Shown here: one piece after another, positions 1 through 5,327 of the stretch
Layout of the letters: the number at the start of each line of letters is the position of its first letter
How positions within the stretch are numbered: position 1 is the first letter of the stretch
Assembly: GCA_019683625.1 (NCBI GenBank)
Contig: JADGHY010000153.1
Coordinates: 1-5,338, forward strand
Source: Thermoflavifilum sp.
GTDB lineage: Bacteria > Bacteroidota > Bacteroidia > Chitinophagales > Chitinophagaceae
Length of the DNA: 5,338 bases
Direction: 5' to 3'
Position numbers and translations under genes: made by a program
The notes under the pieces: generated by a model
What the model saw: only the letters and a program-made list of their open reading frames with translations
Database searches by the model: none
What the model was told of the DNA's origin: nothing

Positions 1-13
1 CTTCTCTTCTCGT

Positions 14-113
14 CCCAATCCCGAACGGAGTGAGGGATCTGGTCATCAGTGGAAGGCAGTTGATGGGCTTTGTGCCACTACTCACCAGGTTCCTCGCTGC
101 GCTCGAAATGACG
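14..113. repeat. Inverted-pair (REPIN-like) element, copy 1
   Basis: An inverted hairpin copy (arms 18-22 and 34-38, triloop GGA at 27-29) faces a direct core copy at 90-113 across a spacer of about 50 bp. The flank after the inverted copy reads ATCTGGT (37-43) and the flank before the direct copy reads ACCAGGT (84-90), so the inverted repeat extends past the hairpins with one mismatch. Two facing hairpins around a spacer resemble the REPIN arrangement of REP sequences. That relationship is an architectural inference. No transposase of the RAYT type is in this window. Confidence 0.6.
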
Positions 114-170
114 GAAACGTCATTCACCAGATTTCTCGCTGCGCTCGAAATGACGCATTTCTCTCCTCGT

Positions 171-270
171 CCCAATCCCGAACGAAGTGAGGGATCTGGT
201 CATCAGTGGAAGCCAGTTGATGGGCTTTGTGCCACTATTCACCAGATTTCTCACTTCGCTCGGAATGACG
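171..270. repeat. Inverted-pair (REPIN-like) element, copy 2
   Basis: This is the second copy of the facing pair. The inverted hairpin has arms 175-179 and 191-195 with triloop GAA at 184-186. The direct core lies at 247-270. The flanks ATCTGGT (194-200) and ACCAGAT (241-247) are perfect inverted complements. Inside the spacer a further stem can form: AGTGG (205-209) with CCACT (232-236), and AAGCC (210-214) with GGCTT (223-227), leaving a 4-nt bulge. The whole unit is therefore a nested imperfect palindrome of about 100 bp. Confidence 0.62.
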
Positions 271-418
271 CAAACACTTATCACCAGATTTCTCACTTCG
301 TTCGAAATGACGAGTAGGGGTTTCTCGCTTCGCTCGGAATGACGCAAACACTTATCACCAGATTTCTCACTTCGCTCGAAATGACGAGTAGGGGTTTCTC
401 GCTGCGCTCGGAATGACG
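247..418. repeat. 74-bp tandem array (two full copies plus a partial third)
   Basis: Copies start at 247, 321 and 395, an exact 74-bp period. Each full unit contains two 24-bp cores, joined by a short spacer (CAAACACTTATCACCAGA) and ending in AGTAGGGG. The third unit is cut after its first core at 418, directly before the recR promoter region. The two full copies differ at only a few bases, so this expansion is younger than the 157-bp duplication it overlaps. Confidence 0.88.
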
Positions 419-436
419 GGTTGGCTGCGCAGGCCT

Positions 437-444
437 TATCTTTG
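437..444 (+). promoter_or_regulatory. Candidate Bacteroidota -7 promoter element for recR
   Basis: TATCTTTG matches the Bacteroidota -7 consensus TAnnTTTG at every fixed position. It ends 4 nt before the recR ATG at 449. With the usual motif-to-start distance, transcription would begin at or next to the A of that ATG, giving a leaderless mRNA. No TTG of the -33 element sits at the usual spacing of about 19 bp; the nearest TTG (421-423) is too close. The element lies just downstream of the last repeat copy. Confidence 0.55.
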
Positions 445-448
445 CAGC

Positions 449-1180
449 ATGGTATTTTCCTCGCGATTGGTTGAAGAGGCTGTTGAGGCTTTCTCGCGCT
501 TGCCGGGCATTGGCCGGAAGACGGCCTTGCGGCTGGTAATTCATCTCCTCAAGGAAGCACCGGAAGAAACGCATAGGCTGGCAGATGCACTGGTACGTAT
601 GCGCGATGAAATTCGTTTCTGCAGGATTTGCTATAACATATCCGATACTGATGTATGCAGCATTTGCAGCAATCCTGCCCGCCGGCACGATGTCATCTGT
701 GTGGTGGAAAGCATTCGGGATGTGATGGCCATTGAAAATACCCAGCAATACCAAGGCGTGTATCATGTATTGGGCGGGGTAATCTCCCCGCTTTCTGGCA
801 TGGGCCCAGAGGATTTGACCATCGAACAGTTGATTCAGCGGGTGATGCATCCGGCGCAATGGGGAGCTCAGGATGGCGTACAGGAAATTATCATGGCCAT
901 CAGTCCCACGGTGGAAGGCGATACTACCATTTATTATCTTTCCAAACGACTGCAGGCTATCGGTGCAAACCATGTGAAGCTCACGACCATCGCCAGGGGC
1001 ATTGCTTTTGGAGGTGAACTGGAATATGCCGATGAAATGACCCTTGCCCGCTCCCTTGCCAATCGGCTGCCTCTGGAAAACTACCTGACTGTAACCCCAA
1101 GTGTTCAGTCGACCCCACCTGTTCCATCCTCCCAAACCGAAGAGGATAATGCTGGAAAATCCACATCGGCAGCCACCTAA
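449..1180 (+). CDS. recR: Recombination mediator protein RecR
   Basis: RecR acts with RecO (and RecF) in the cytoplasm to load RecA on SSB-coated single-stranded gaps during recombinational repair. The 243-aa product shows the family domains in order: an N-terminal helix-hairpin-helix with LPGIGRKTALRL (18-29), a four-cysteine zinc finger (C58, C61, C70, C73), a Toprim domain starting at VVES (85-88) and including SPTVEGDTT (152-160), and the C-terminal ARGI...GGELEYADEMTL region. The start at 449 is preferred because MVFSSRLVEEAVEAF matches the family N-terminus. The in-frame ATG at 413 lies inside a repeat copy and would add 12 unrelated residues. Two oddities are an insertion of about eight residues (near 133-142) compared with remembered Bacteroidota RecR, and a Ser/Thr/Pro-rich tail of about 30 residues past the usual end. 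No partner gene is adjacent. Confidence 0.97.
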   Translation: MVFSSRLVEEAVEAFSRLPGIGRKTALRLVIHLLKEAPEETHRLADALVRMRDEIRFCRICYNISDTDVCSICSNPARRHDVICVVESIRDVMAIENTQQYQGVYHVLGGVISPLSGMGPEDLTIEQLIQRVMHPAQWGAQDGVQEIIMAISPTVEGDTTIYYLSKRLQAIGANHVKLTTIARGIAFGGELEYADEMTLARSLANRLPLENYLTVTPSVQSTPPVPSSQTEEDNAGKSTSAAT

Positions 1181-1247
1181 GCAATCTATTCCTCCACAGG
1201 CTTCACTCTCCTAATTTTTTGACAAAGGCTTTCAGCATGCTACTGAC

Positions 1248-1279
1248 ATAGCGTAAAATTCCTGCCATTTTTCGGCTAT
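1248..1279. repeat. Inverted repeat downstream of recR
   Basis: ATAGC (1248-1252) can pair with GCTAT (1275-1279), and AAAAT (1255-1259) with ATTTT (1267-1271), with a 7-nt loop and a small asymmetric internal mismatch. It lies 67 bp after the recR stop. No run of T follows on either strand, so it is not a canonical intrinsic terminator. It may stabilise or end the recR message, or be chance. The rest of 1181-1315 shows only a six-T run (1215-1220) without a good stem before it. Confidence 0.3.
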
Positions 1280-1315
1280 CCCAATGGAATCTGCTTAAAA
1301 AAGCTCTCCTCTTGT

Positions 1316-1323
1316 TATCTTTG
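1316..1323 (+). promoter_or_regulatory. Candidate Bacteroidota -7 promoter element for the split metH operon
   Basis: A second perfect TATCTTTG, identical to the one before recR, lies 152 nt upstream of the methionine synthase start. The predicted transcription start is about 1327-1329, immediately before the hairpin at 1329-1353. No convincing -33 TTG is seen at the expected spacing. If it is the promoter, the operon has an untranslated leader of about 147 nt. Confidence 0.5.
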
Positions 1324-1328
1324 TTGTT

Positions 1329-1353
1329 CGTGCCTGTCCATAGGTTAGGCACG
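1329..1353 (+). promoter_or_regulatory. Hairpin at the predicted 5' end of the metH leader
   Basis: CGTGCCT (1329-1335) and AGGCACG (1347-1353) are perfect 7-bp complements. The stem can continue with a G-U pair and, after one mismatch, a CC/GG pair around an ATA loop. Its position just after the predicted transcription start suggests either a 5'-stabilising hairpin or the first stem of a larger regulatory RNA. It is followed by TTATTC, too weak for a terminator. Confidence 0.45.
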
Positions 1354-1361
1354 TTATTCAT

Positions 1362-1417
1362 GCAGGTCGTGCGTTGACGTGGGCGGATTTGTTTATTGTT
1401 CGGCCCGTCTGACCTGC
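1362..1417 (+). promoter_or_regulatory. Long leader stem, candidate antiterminator or sensor domain
   Basis: GCAGGTC (1362-1368) is perfectly complementary to GACCTGC (1411-1417). Nested inside, GAC (1376-1378) pairs with GTC (1407-1409), and GGGC (1381-1384) with GCCC (1403-1406), around an AT-rich loop of 18 nt. The 5' side carries a 7-nt internal loop and a 2-nt bulge, while the 3' side is almost fully paired. That asymmetry is common in structured RNA. It does not match SAM-I, SAM-II, SAH or cobalamin riboswitch signatures as I remember them. Confidence 0.42.
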
Positions 1418-1447
1418 CTGTTTCTCAGGAAGCGGGAAGCAGGTTTT
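1412..1447 (+). terminator. Candidate attenuator hairpin competing with the upstream leader stem
   Basis: ACCTGC (1412-1417) can pair with GCAGGT (1439-1444), whose final T begins a four-T run (1444-1447). CTG (1418-1420) and CAG (1426-1428) can extend the stem from the inside. The 5' arm is the same segment that closes the long upstream stem at 1362-1417, so the two structures exclude each other, as in an attenuator. The T run is short and the loop unpaired in part, so termination would be weak. An alternative is control of translation, since the start codon is about 30 nt downstream. Confidence 0.33.
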
Positions 1448-1465
1448 AACGGAACTAATAAACAT

Positions 1466-1473
1466 TATCTTTT
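1466..1473 (+). promoter_or_regulatory. Weak second -7-like element next to the metH start
   Basis: TATCTTTT differs from TAnnTTTG only in the last base and lies 2 nt before the ATG at 1476. Transcription from it would begin inside the start codon or just after it, so it could hardly drive this gene. It is more likely an AT-rich translation-initiation region, which Bacteroidota use in place of a Shine-Dalgarno. Confidence 0.2.
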
Positions 1474-1475
1474 CC

Positions 1476-2528
1476 ATGAAATCACTTGCCGATTGTGCGC
1501 AAGAGCGCATCTTAATCATCGACGGTGCCATGGGCACCATGATTCAACGCCATCGCCTTACCGAGCAGGACTATCGCGGCCAACGTTTTGCCAACTATCA
1601 TCGGGATGTGAAGGGGAACAATGACTTGCTCAACCTCACGCAACCAGAGCTTATTCGCCAGATTCATGAAGCCTATCTGGAAGCAGGGGCCGACATCATC
1701 GAAACCAACACCTTCAGCAGTACACGCATTGCCCAGGCCGATTACGACATGCAGGAATTGGCTTATGAGCTGAACCTGGCAGGAGCACGTATTGCCCGCG
1801 AAGCTGCAGATGCTTACATGGCCCGTTATCCCGATCGGCCCCGGTTTGTGGCCGGTGCCATTGGCCCTACCAATAAAACCCTCTCCATTTCCCCGGATGT
1901 CACCAATCCCGGCTATCGGGCCGTGAGTTTCGACGAGGTAGCCAATGCCTACTACGAACAGGTGAAGGGCCTGGTGGAAGGCGGCGTGGATGTGCTGCTC
2001 ATCGAAACCATTTTTGATACCCTCAATGCCAAAGCTGCCATCTATGCCATTCGCAGATATTTCCGTGAGAACCGGCAATCGCCCTTACCCATCATGATAT
2101 CGGTAACCATCACCGATGCCTCGGGTCGCACGTTGAGTGGGCAAACCCTGGAAGCGTTTTATATTTCCATCATGCATGCCCGGCCCTTTTCCGTGGGATT
2201 AAATTGTGCACTGGGTGCGCGGCAGATGCGGCCTTATGTGGAAGAGCTCTCCCGCCTGGCCAGCTGTTACGTGAGTGTATATCCAAATGCTGGTTTACCC
2301 AATGCTTTTGGGGAATATGATGAGCATCCGCACGATACCGCTGAGGTGATAGAAAGCTTTGCCCGGGAAGGCTGGGTGAACATTGTGGGCGGATGCTGCG
2401 GTACTACGCCCGATCATATCCGTCAAATTGCCGAAAGCGTGAAACCTTATCCCCCTCGTCCGTTGCCCGTGGTGGCAAGCGTTGAACAAACTCAAACGCC
2501 TGTTGTTCCTTTGGCCGAACAGGGGTAA
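1476..2528 (+). CDS. metH: Methionine synthase, homocysteine-binding subunit (split MetH, N-terminal part)
   Basis: This 350-aa protein is the zinc-dependent homocysteine methyltransferase barrel of cobalamin-dependent methionine synthase. It binds and activates homocysteine as a thiolate for attack on methylcobalamin held by the neighbouring protein. Family features in order are ILIIDGAMGTMIQ (12-24), GADIIETNTFSST (71-83), VAGAIGPTNKTLS (125-137), DVLLIETIFDTLNAK (172-186) and the zinc ligands Cys244 (GLNCALGA) and Cys307-Cys308 (GGCCGTTPDH), which match Cys247, Cys310 and Cys311 of the E. coli enzyme. The length equals that one domain plus a Pro/Val-rich tail of about 25 residues, corresponding to the interdomain linker. 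The start at 1476 fits the family N-terminus. No Shine-Dalgarno is visible, which is usual in Bacteroidota. Related S-methylmethionine-type homocysteine methyltransferases share this fold, but the adjacent remainder of MetH makes this role clear. Confidence 0.95.
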   Translation: MKSLADCAQERILIIDGAMGTMIQRHRLTEQDYRGQRFANYHRDVKGNNDLLNLTQPELIRQIHEAYLEAGADIIETNTFSSTRIAQADYDMQELAYELNLAGARIAREAADAYMARYPDRPRFVAGAIGPTNKTLSISPDVTNPGYRAVSFDEVANAYYEQVKGLVEGGVDVLLIETIFDTLNAKAAIYAIRRYFRENRQSPLPIMISVTITDASGRTLSGQTLEAFYISIMHARPFSVGLNCALGARQMRPYVEELSRLASCYVSVYPNAGLPNAFGEYDEHPHDTAEVIESFAREGWVNIVGGCCGTTPDHIRQIAESVKPYPPRPLPVVASVEQTQTPVVPLAEQG

Positions 2529-2549
2529 ATGTTGTTAACCTGAGAAATG
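2526..2549 (+). other. Fission junction between the two metH genes
   Basis: The upstream gene ends with TAA (2526-2528) and the downstream gene begins with ATG (2547-2549) in the same reading frame. The 18-nt gap reads in frame as ATG TTG TTA ACC TGA GAA, so it holds a second stop (TGA, 2541-2543) and a four-codon mini-frame starting immediately after the TAA. The short gap suggests translational coupling on one mRNA. No Shine-Dalgarno is evident. Another ATG at 2556 is a possible alternative start. Confidence 0.85.
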
Positions 2550-5327
2550 GACATCATGTCGTCTGATACCATAGTCATACCTCGTTACCTTAGGCTGTCG
2601 GGGCTGGAACCTTTGGTGGTAAGGCCAGAGACTAATTTTATCAATATTGGCGAACGAACCAATGTTACGGGTTCCAAGAAATTTGCCCGGCTTATCCGTG
2701 AAGGCAAATATGAAGAAGCCCTCACGGTGGCGCGCCAGCAAGTGGAAAACGGGGCCCAGATTCTGGATGTGAATATGGATGATGCCCTGCTCGATGGCGA
2801 GAAGGCCATGACCACTTTTCTCCAACTGCTGGCTGCCGAACCCGATATTGCCCGGATCCCGATTATGATTGATAGCAGCCGGTTTAATATTATCCTGGCC
2901 GGATTAAAATGCGTGCAGGGCAAATGCATCGTGAATTCCATTTCCCTGAAAGAAGGAGAGAAAAAATTTCTGGAGCAGGCCAGCATCTGCCAGGACTTTG
3001 GGGCAGCCGTTGTGGTGATGGCCTTTGATGAAAAAGGCCAGGCCGATACCCTCGAGCGTCGGGTGGAAGTGTGCCAGCGTGCGTATCAACTTCTCACCGA
3101 AAAACTCGATTATCCGCCCGAAGACATCATTTTCGACCCGAATGTATTTGCCGTGGCCACCGGTATTGAAGAACACAATCACTATGCGGTGGATTTCATC
3201 GAAGCCACCCGACGCATCAAGCAGCTTATGCCCCTGTGCAAGGTTAGCGGGGGCATCAGCAACGTGTCGTTTTCTTTCCGGGGCAATGACGTGGTGCGGG
3301 AAGCCATGCATGCCGTATTTCTGTATCATGCCATCAAAGCGGGGCTCGACATGGGTATTGTGAATGCCGGTGCCATCCCCGTATATGATGAGATCCCGGA
3401 AGAATTGCGAACCCGCGTGGAAGACGTGATCCTGGATCGCCGCCCCGATGCCACCGAGCGCCTCATGGAATATGCCGAACAGGTGAAATCGCAGGGCAAA
3501 CAAGTGCTTAAAGACGAAAGCTGGCGCAAAGGCACCGTGCAAGAACGGCTTATTCATGCCCTGGTGAACGGTATCACCGACTACATTGAGCAGGATGTGG
3601 AAGAGGCCAGGCTCCTTTATCCCCGACCCCTCGATGTCATCGAAGGGCCATTGATGGATGGAATGAACATCGTAGGCGATTTGTTTGGCAGCGGGAAAAT
3701 GTTTTTGCCTCAGGTGGTGAAAAGTGCCCGGGTGATGAAAAAAGCCGTGGCCGTACTCTTGCCCTACATGGAGCAGGAAAAAGAAGAACGCCTCCGGCAG
3801 CAACAACGGCCCTCTGGCTCAGCCGGCGAAGCTCCCGAAAGTGGGGAAGTATTGGTGGACACCCAGCAAGATCGTCAGAGCGGAGGCAAAATTGTGATGG
3901 CCACCGTGAAAGGAGATGTGCACGACATTGGTAAAAACATCGTGGGAGTGGTGCTGGGCTGCAATGGCTATGAAATCCTGGATCTGGGAGTCATGGTGCC
4001 AGCGGAAAAAATTCTGCAAACAGCCCGTGAGGTGAAAGCCGACGCCATCGGACTGAGCGGCCTCATCACACCCAGCCTCGATGAAATGGTGCATGTGGCC
4101 CAGGAAATGGAACGCCAGGGCTTTCAGATTCCCCTGCTCATCGGCGGTGCCACCACATCCCGCATGCACACGGCCGTGAAAATTGCTCCGGAATACTCGG
4201 GGGGAGTGGTGCATGTACAAGATGCTTCCAAATGTGTTCAGATTGTGGGCAACCTCCTGAACCCCACTACCCGGAACAATTTCCTTGAACAGATTCATCA
4301 GGAATATGAAGGCCTGCGCATCAGCTTCCAACAGAAAAAATCTATCAAGCAATACATTTCCCTGCAGGAAGCCCGGGCCAACAAGACTCCTATTGCCTGG
4401 GAGCAATACCAGCCGCCAGCGCCCCTGAAGCCAGGCATTCATGTGTTCACCGATTATGATCTGGAAGAACTCACGCATTATATTGACTGGCAACCGTTTT
4501 TCATTGCCTGGGAGCTCCACGGTAAATTTCCCCAGATTCTTGATGATCCTAAGGTGGGAGAGTCGGCCCGCCGGCTTTATGAAGATGCCCAGGCTTTGTT
4601 GCGCCAGATCGTAAAAGAAAAATGGCTCACGGCCCGGGCTGTGATCGGGCTCTTCCCTGCCTGTGCTGTAGATGATGACGATGTGCTGGTGCAGACAACT
4701 AATGGCCCCCTGAGGCTTTGTTTCCTGCGGCAACAGCTGAAAAAGGCGGCCGGACAGCCCAACATGTGCTTGGCCGATTTTATTAAACCCCAATACCAGC
4801 TGTCGTCCGGTGAAACGGATTATATCGGGGCCTTTGCCGTGACGGCAGGCATTGGCATCGAACAGTGGATTCAGTTTTTCGAAGCGGATCATGATGATTA
4901 TCACATTATCATGCTGAAGGCACTGGCCGACAGGCTGGCCGAGGCTTTTGCCGAACGCATGCACGAAAGAATCCGGAAGGAATTTTGGGGCTATCAGCCT
5001 CATGAACAGCTTACCAATGAGCAACTCATCCGGGAAGAATATGTGGGCATTCGGCCTGCTCCGGGCTACCCGGCATGCCCCGATCATACCGAAAAACGCA
5101 AGTTGTTTCATTTGCTCAATGCCACCGAAGCCACGGGCATCCAGCTCACGGAGTCGCTGGCCATGTATCCCGCTGCCAGCGTATGTGGATGGTATTTCTC
5201 ACACCCTGAAAGCAAATATTTTGGCGTAGGAAAAATTCTGGAAGATCAGGTGGAAGACTATGCCCGCCGCAAGCAAATGCCCATCGAGGAAGTCAGCTAT
5301 TGGCTCAGGCCCCAGCTGCAGGATTAA
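2547..5327 (+). CDS. metH: Methionine synthase, folate/cobalamin/reactivation subunit (split MetH, C-terminal part)
   Basis: This 926-aa protein carries the rest of cobalamin-dependent methionine synthase. Residues about 25-290 form the methyltetrahydrofolate-binding barrel (NFINIGERTNVTGS, DVNMDDALLDGE, FDPNVFAVATGIEEH, KVSGGISNVSFSFRG). Residues about 325-410 are the cobalamin cap. Residues about 447-580 are the B12 domain, with D457-x-H459-x-x-G462 (His459 is the lower axial cobalt ligand, His759 in E. coli), Ser504 and Gly533-Gly534. Residues about 595-926 are the AdoMet-dependent reactivation domain, with YIDWQPFF and RPAPGYPACPDHTEK (836-850). Numbering stays near 300 below E. coli MetH throughout, so no domain is lost. 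It should take the methyl group from methyltetrahydrofolate and pass it through methylcobalamin to homocysteine held by the upstream protein. A Gln/Ser/Gly-rich stretch (about 411-446) lengthens the cap-to-B12 linker. ATG 2547 is used; ATG 2556 would remove three residues. Confidence 0.96.
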   Translation: MDIMSSDTIVIPRYLRLSGLEPLVVRPETNFINIGERTNVTGSKKFARLIREGKYEEALTVARQQVENGAQILDVNMDDALLDGEKAMTTFLQLLAAEPDIARIPIMIDSSRFNIILAGLKCVQGKCIVNSISLKEGEKKFLEQASICQDFGAAVVVMAFDEKGQADTLERRVEVCQRAYQLLTEKLDYPPEDIIFDPNVFAVATGIEEHNHYAVDFIEATRRIKQLMPLCKVSGGISNVSFSFRGNDVVREAMHAVFLYHAIKAGLDMGIVNAGAIPVYDEIPEELRTRVEDVILDRRPDATERLMEYAEQVKSQGKQVLKDESWRKGTVQERLIHALVNGITDYIEQDVEEARLLYPRPLDVIEGPLMDGMNIVGDLFGSGKMFLPQVVKSARVMKKAVAVLLPYMEQEKEERLRQQQRPSGSAGEAPESGEVLVDTQQDRQSGGKIVMATVKGDVHDIGKNIVGVVLGCNGYEILDLGVMVPAEKILQTAREVKADAIGLSGLITPSLDEMVHVAQEMERQGFQIPLLIGGATTSRMHTAVKIAPEYSGGVVHVQDASKCVQIVGNLLNPTTRNNFLEQIHQEYEGLRISFQQKKSIKQYISLQEARANKTPIAWEQYQPPAPLKPGIHVFTDYDLEELTHYIDWQPFFIAWELHGKFPQILDDPKVGESARRLYEDAQALLRQIVKEKWLTARAVIGLFPACAVDDDDVLVQTTNGPLRLCFLRQQLKKAAGQPNMCLADFIKPQYQLSSGETDYIGAFAVTAGIGIEQWIQFFEADHDDYHIIMLKALADRLAEAFAERMHERIRKEFWGYQPHEQLTNEQLIREEYVGIRPAPGYPACPDHTEKRKLFHLLNATEATGIQLTESLAMYPAASVCGWYFSHPESKYFGVGKILEDQVEDYARRKQMPIEEVSYWLRPQLQD

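Larger units (their letters stand above)
1..314. repeat. 157-bp direct tandem duplication (two copies)
   Basis: Positions 1-157 and 158-314 align end to end at a constant offset of 157 bp. The best-preserved part is 9-88 against 166-245, which differs at only a few positions (for example G28/A185, G57/C214 and C81/T238). Each unit contains one inverted hairpin copy, a spacer, and two direct core copies. The second half of the unit is more diverged, which suggests an old duplication or repeated local exchange between copies. Confidence 0.88.
1..418. repeat. Cluster of short hairpin-forming interspersed repeats (nine copies), no gene
   Basis: This 418-bp stretch holds no credible gene and is almost entirely repeat. 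A 24-bp core, beginning TTTCTCRCTKCGCTCG and ending AATGACG, occurs in the same orientation at 90-113, 132-155, 247-270, 289-312, 321-344, 363-386 and 395-418. Two diverged copies in the opposite orientation have their hairpins at 18-38 and 175-195. Most copies are flanked on one side by ACCAGAT (or ATCTGGT when inverted). Open frames across the region translate into repetitive strings such as SERSEK, ISHFVRND and LAALEMT, typical of spurious ORFs made by a short repeat. On one strand every copy can fold into a hairpin. From general knowledge, repeats of the type GAGCGAAGCGAG are scattered through many bacterial genomes, including Bacteroidota. Their function is not established here, and the cluster may continue left of the window. 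Confidence 0.93.

Noticed and set aside
30..317. 95-aa open frame on the plus strand
   Set aside because: Lies wholly in the repeat cluster and translates into repeated ISHFVRND/LAALEMT units. No start context or family likeness.
120..347. 75-aa open frame on the minus strand
   Set aside because: Built from the same repeat read in reverse (SERSEK, ISNEVRNL strings), a well-known type of spurious ORF.
1..418. CRISPR array
   Set aside because: The repeats are close to 24 bp but the intervals are themselves repeated and irregular, two copies are inverted, and there are no unique spacers.
293..1135. 280-aa open frame on the minus strand
   Set aside because: Antisense shadow of recR with a repeat-derived C-terminus. 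No recognisable domain, while the plus strand encodes a clear RecR.
1215..1224. TTGACA-like -35 element and six-T terminator after recR
   Set aside because: There is no matching -10 or TAnnTTTG at proper spacing, and no solid stem precedes the T run.
1329..1475. Known SAM, SAH or cobalamin riboswitch
   Set aside because: I could not find the conserved cores by eye. A covariance-model scan would be decisive, so only an unidentified structured leader is reported.
1379..1624. 81-aa frame starting in the leader with GTG
   Set aside because: Runs into the first metH gene in another frame. The residues do not resemble a leader peptide rich in methionine, and no initiation site is visible.
2526..2549. 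metH as a frameshifted or nonsense pseudogene
   Set aside because: Both products are complete at domain boundaries with all key residues, two stops separate them, and the downstream gene has its own ATG.
3819..5111. 430-aa open frame antisense to the second metH gene
   Set aside because: Long only because of codon bias on the opposite strand. The plus-strand frame matches MetH end to end.
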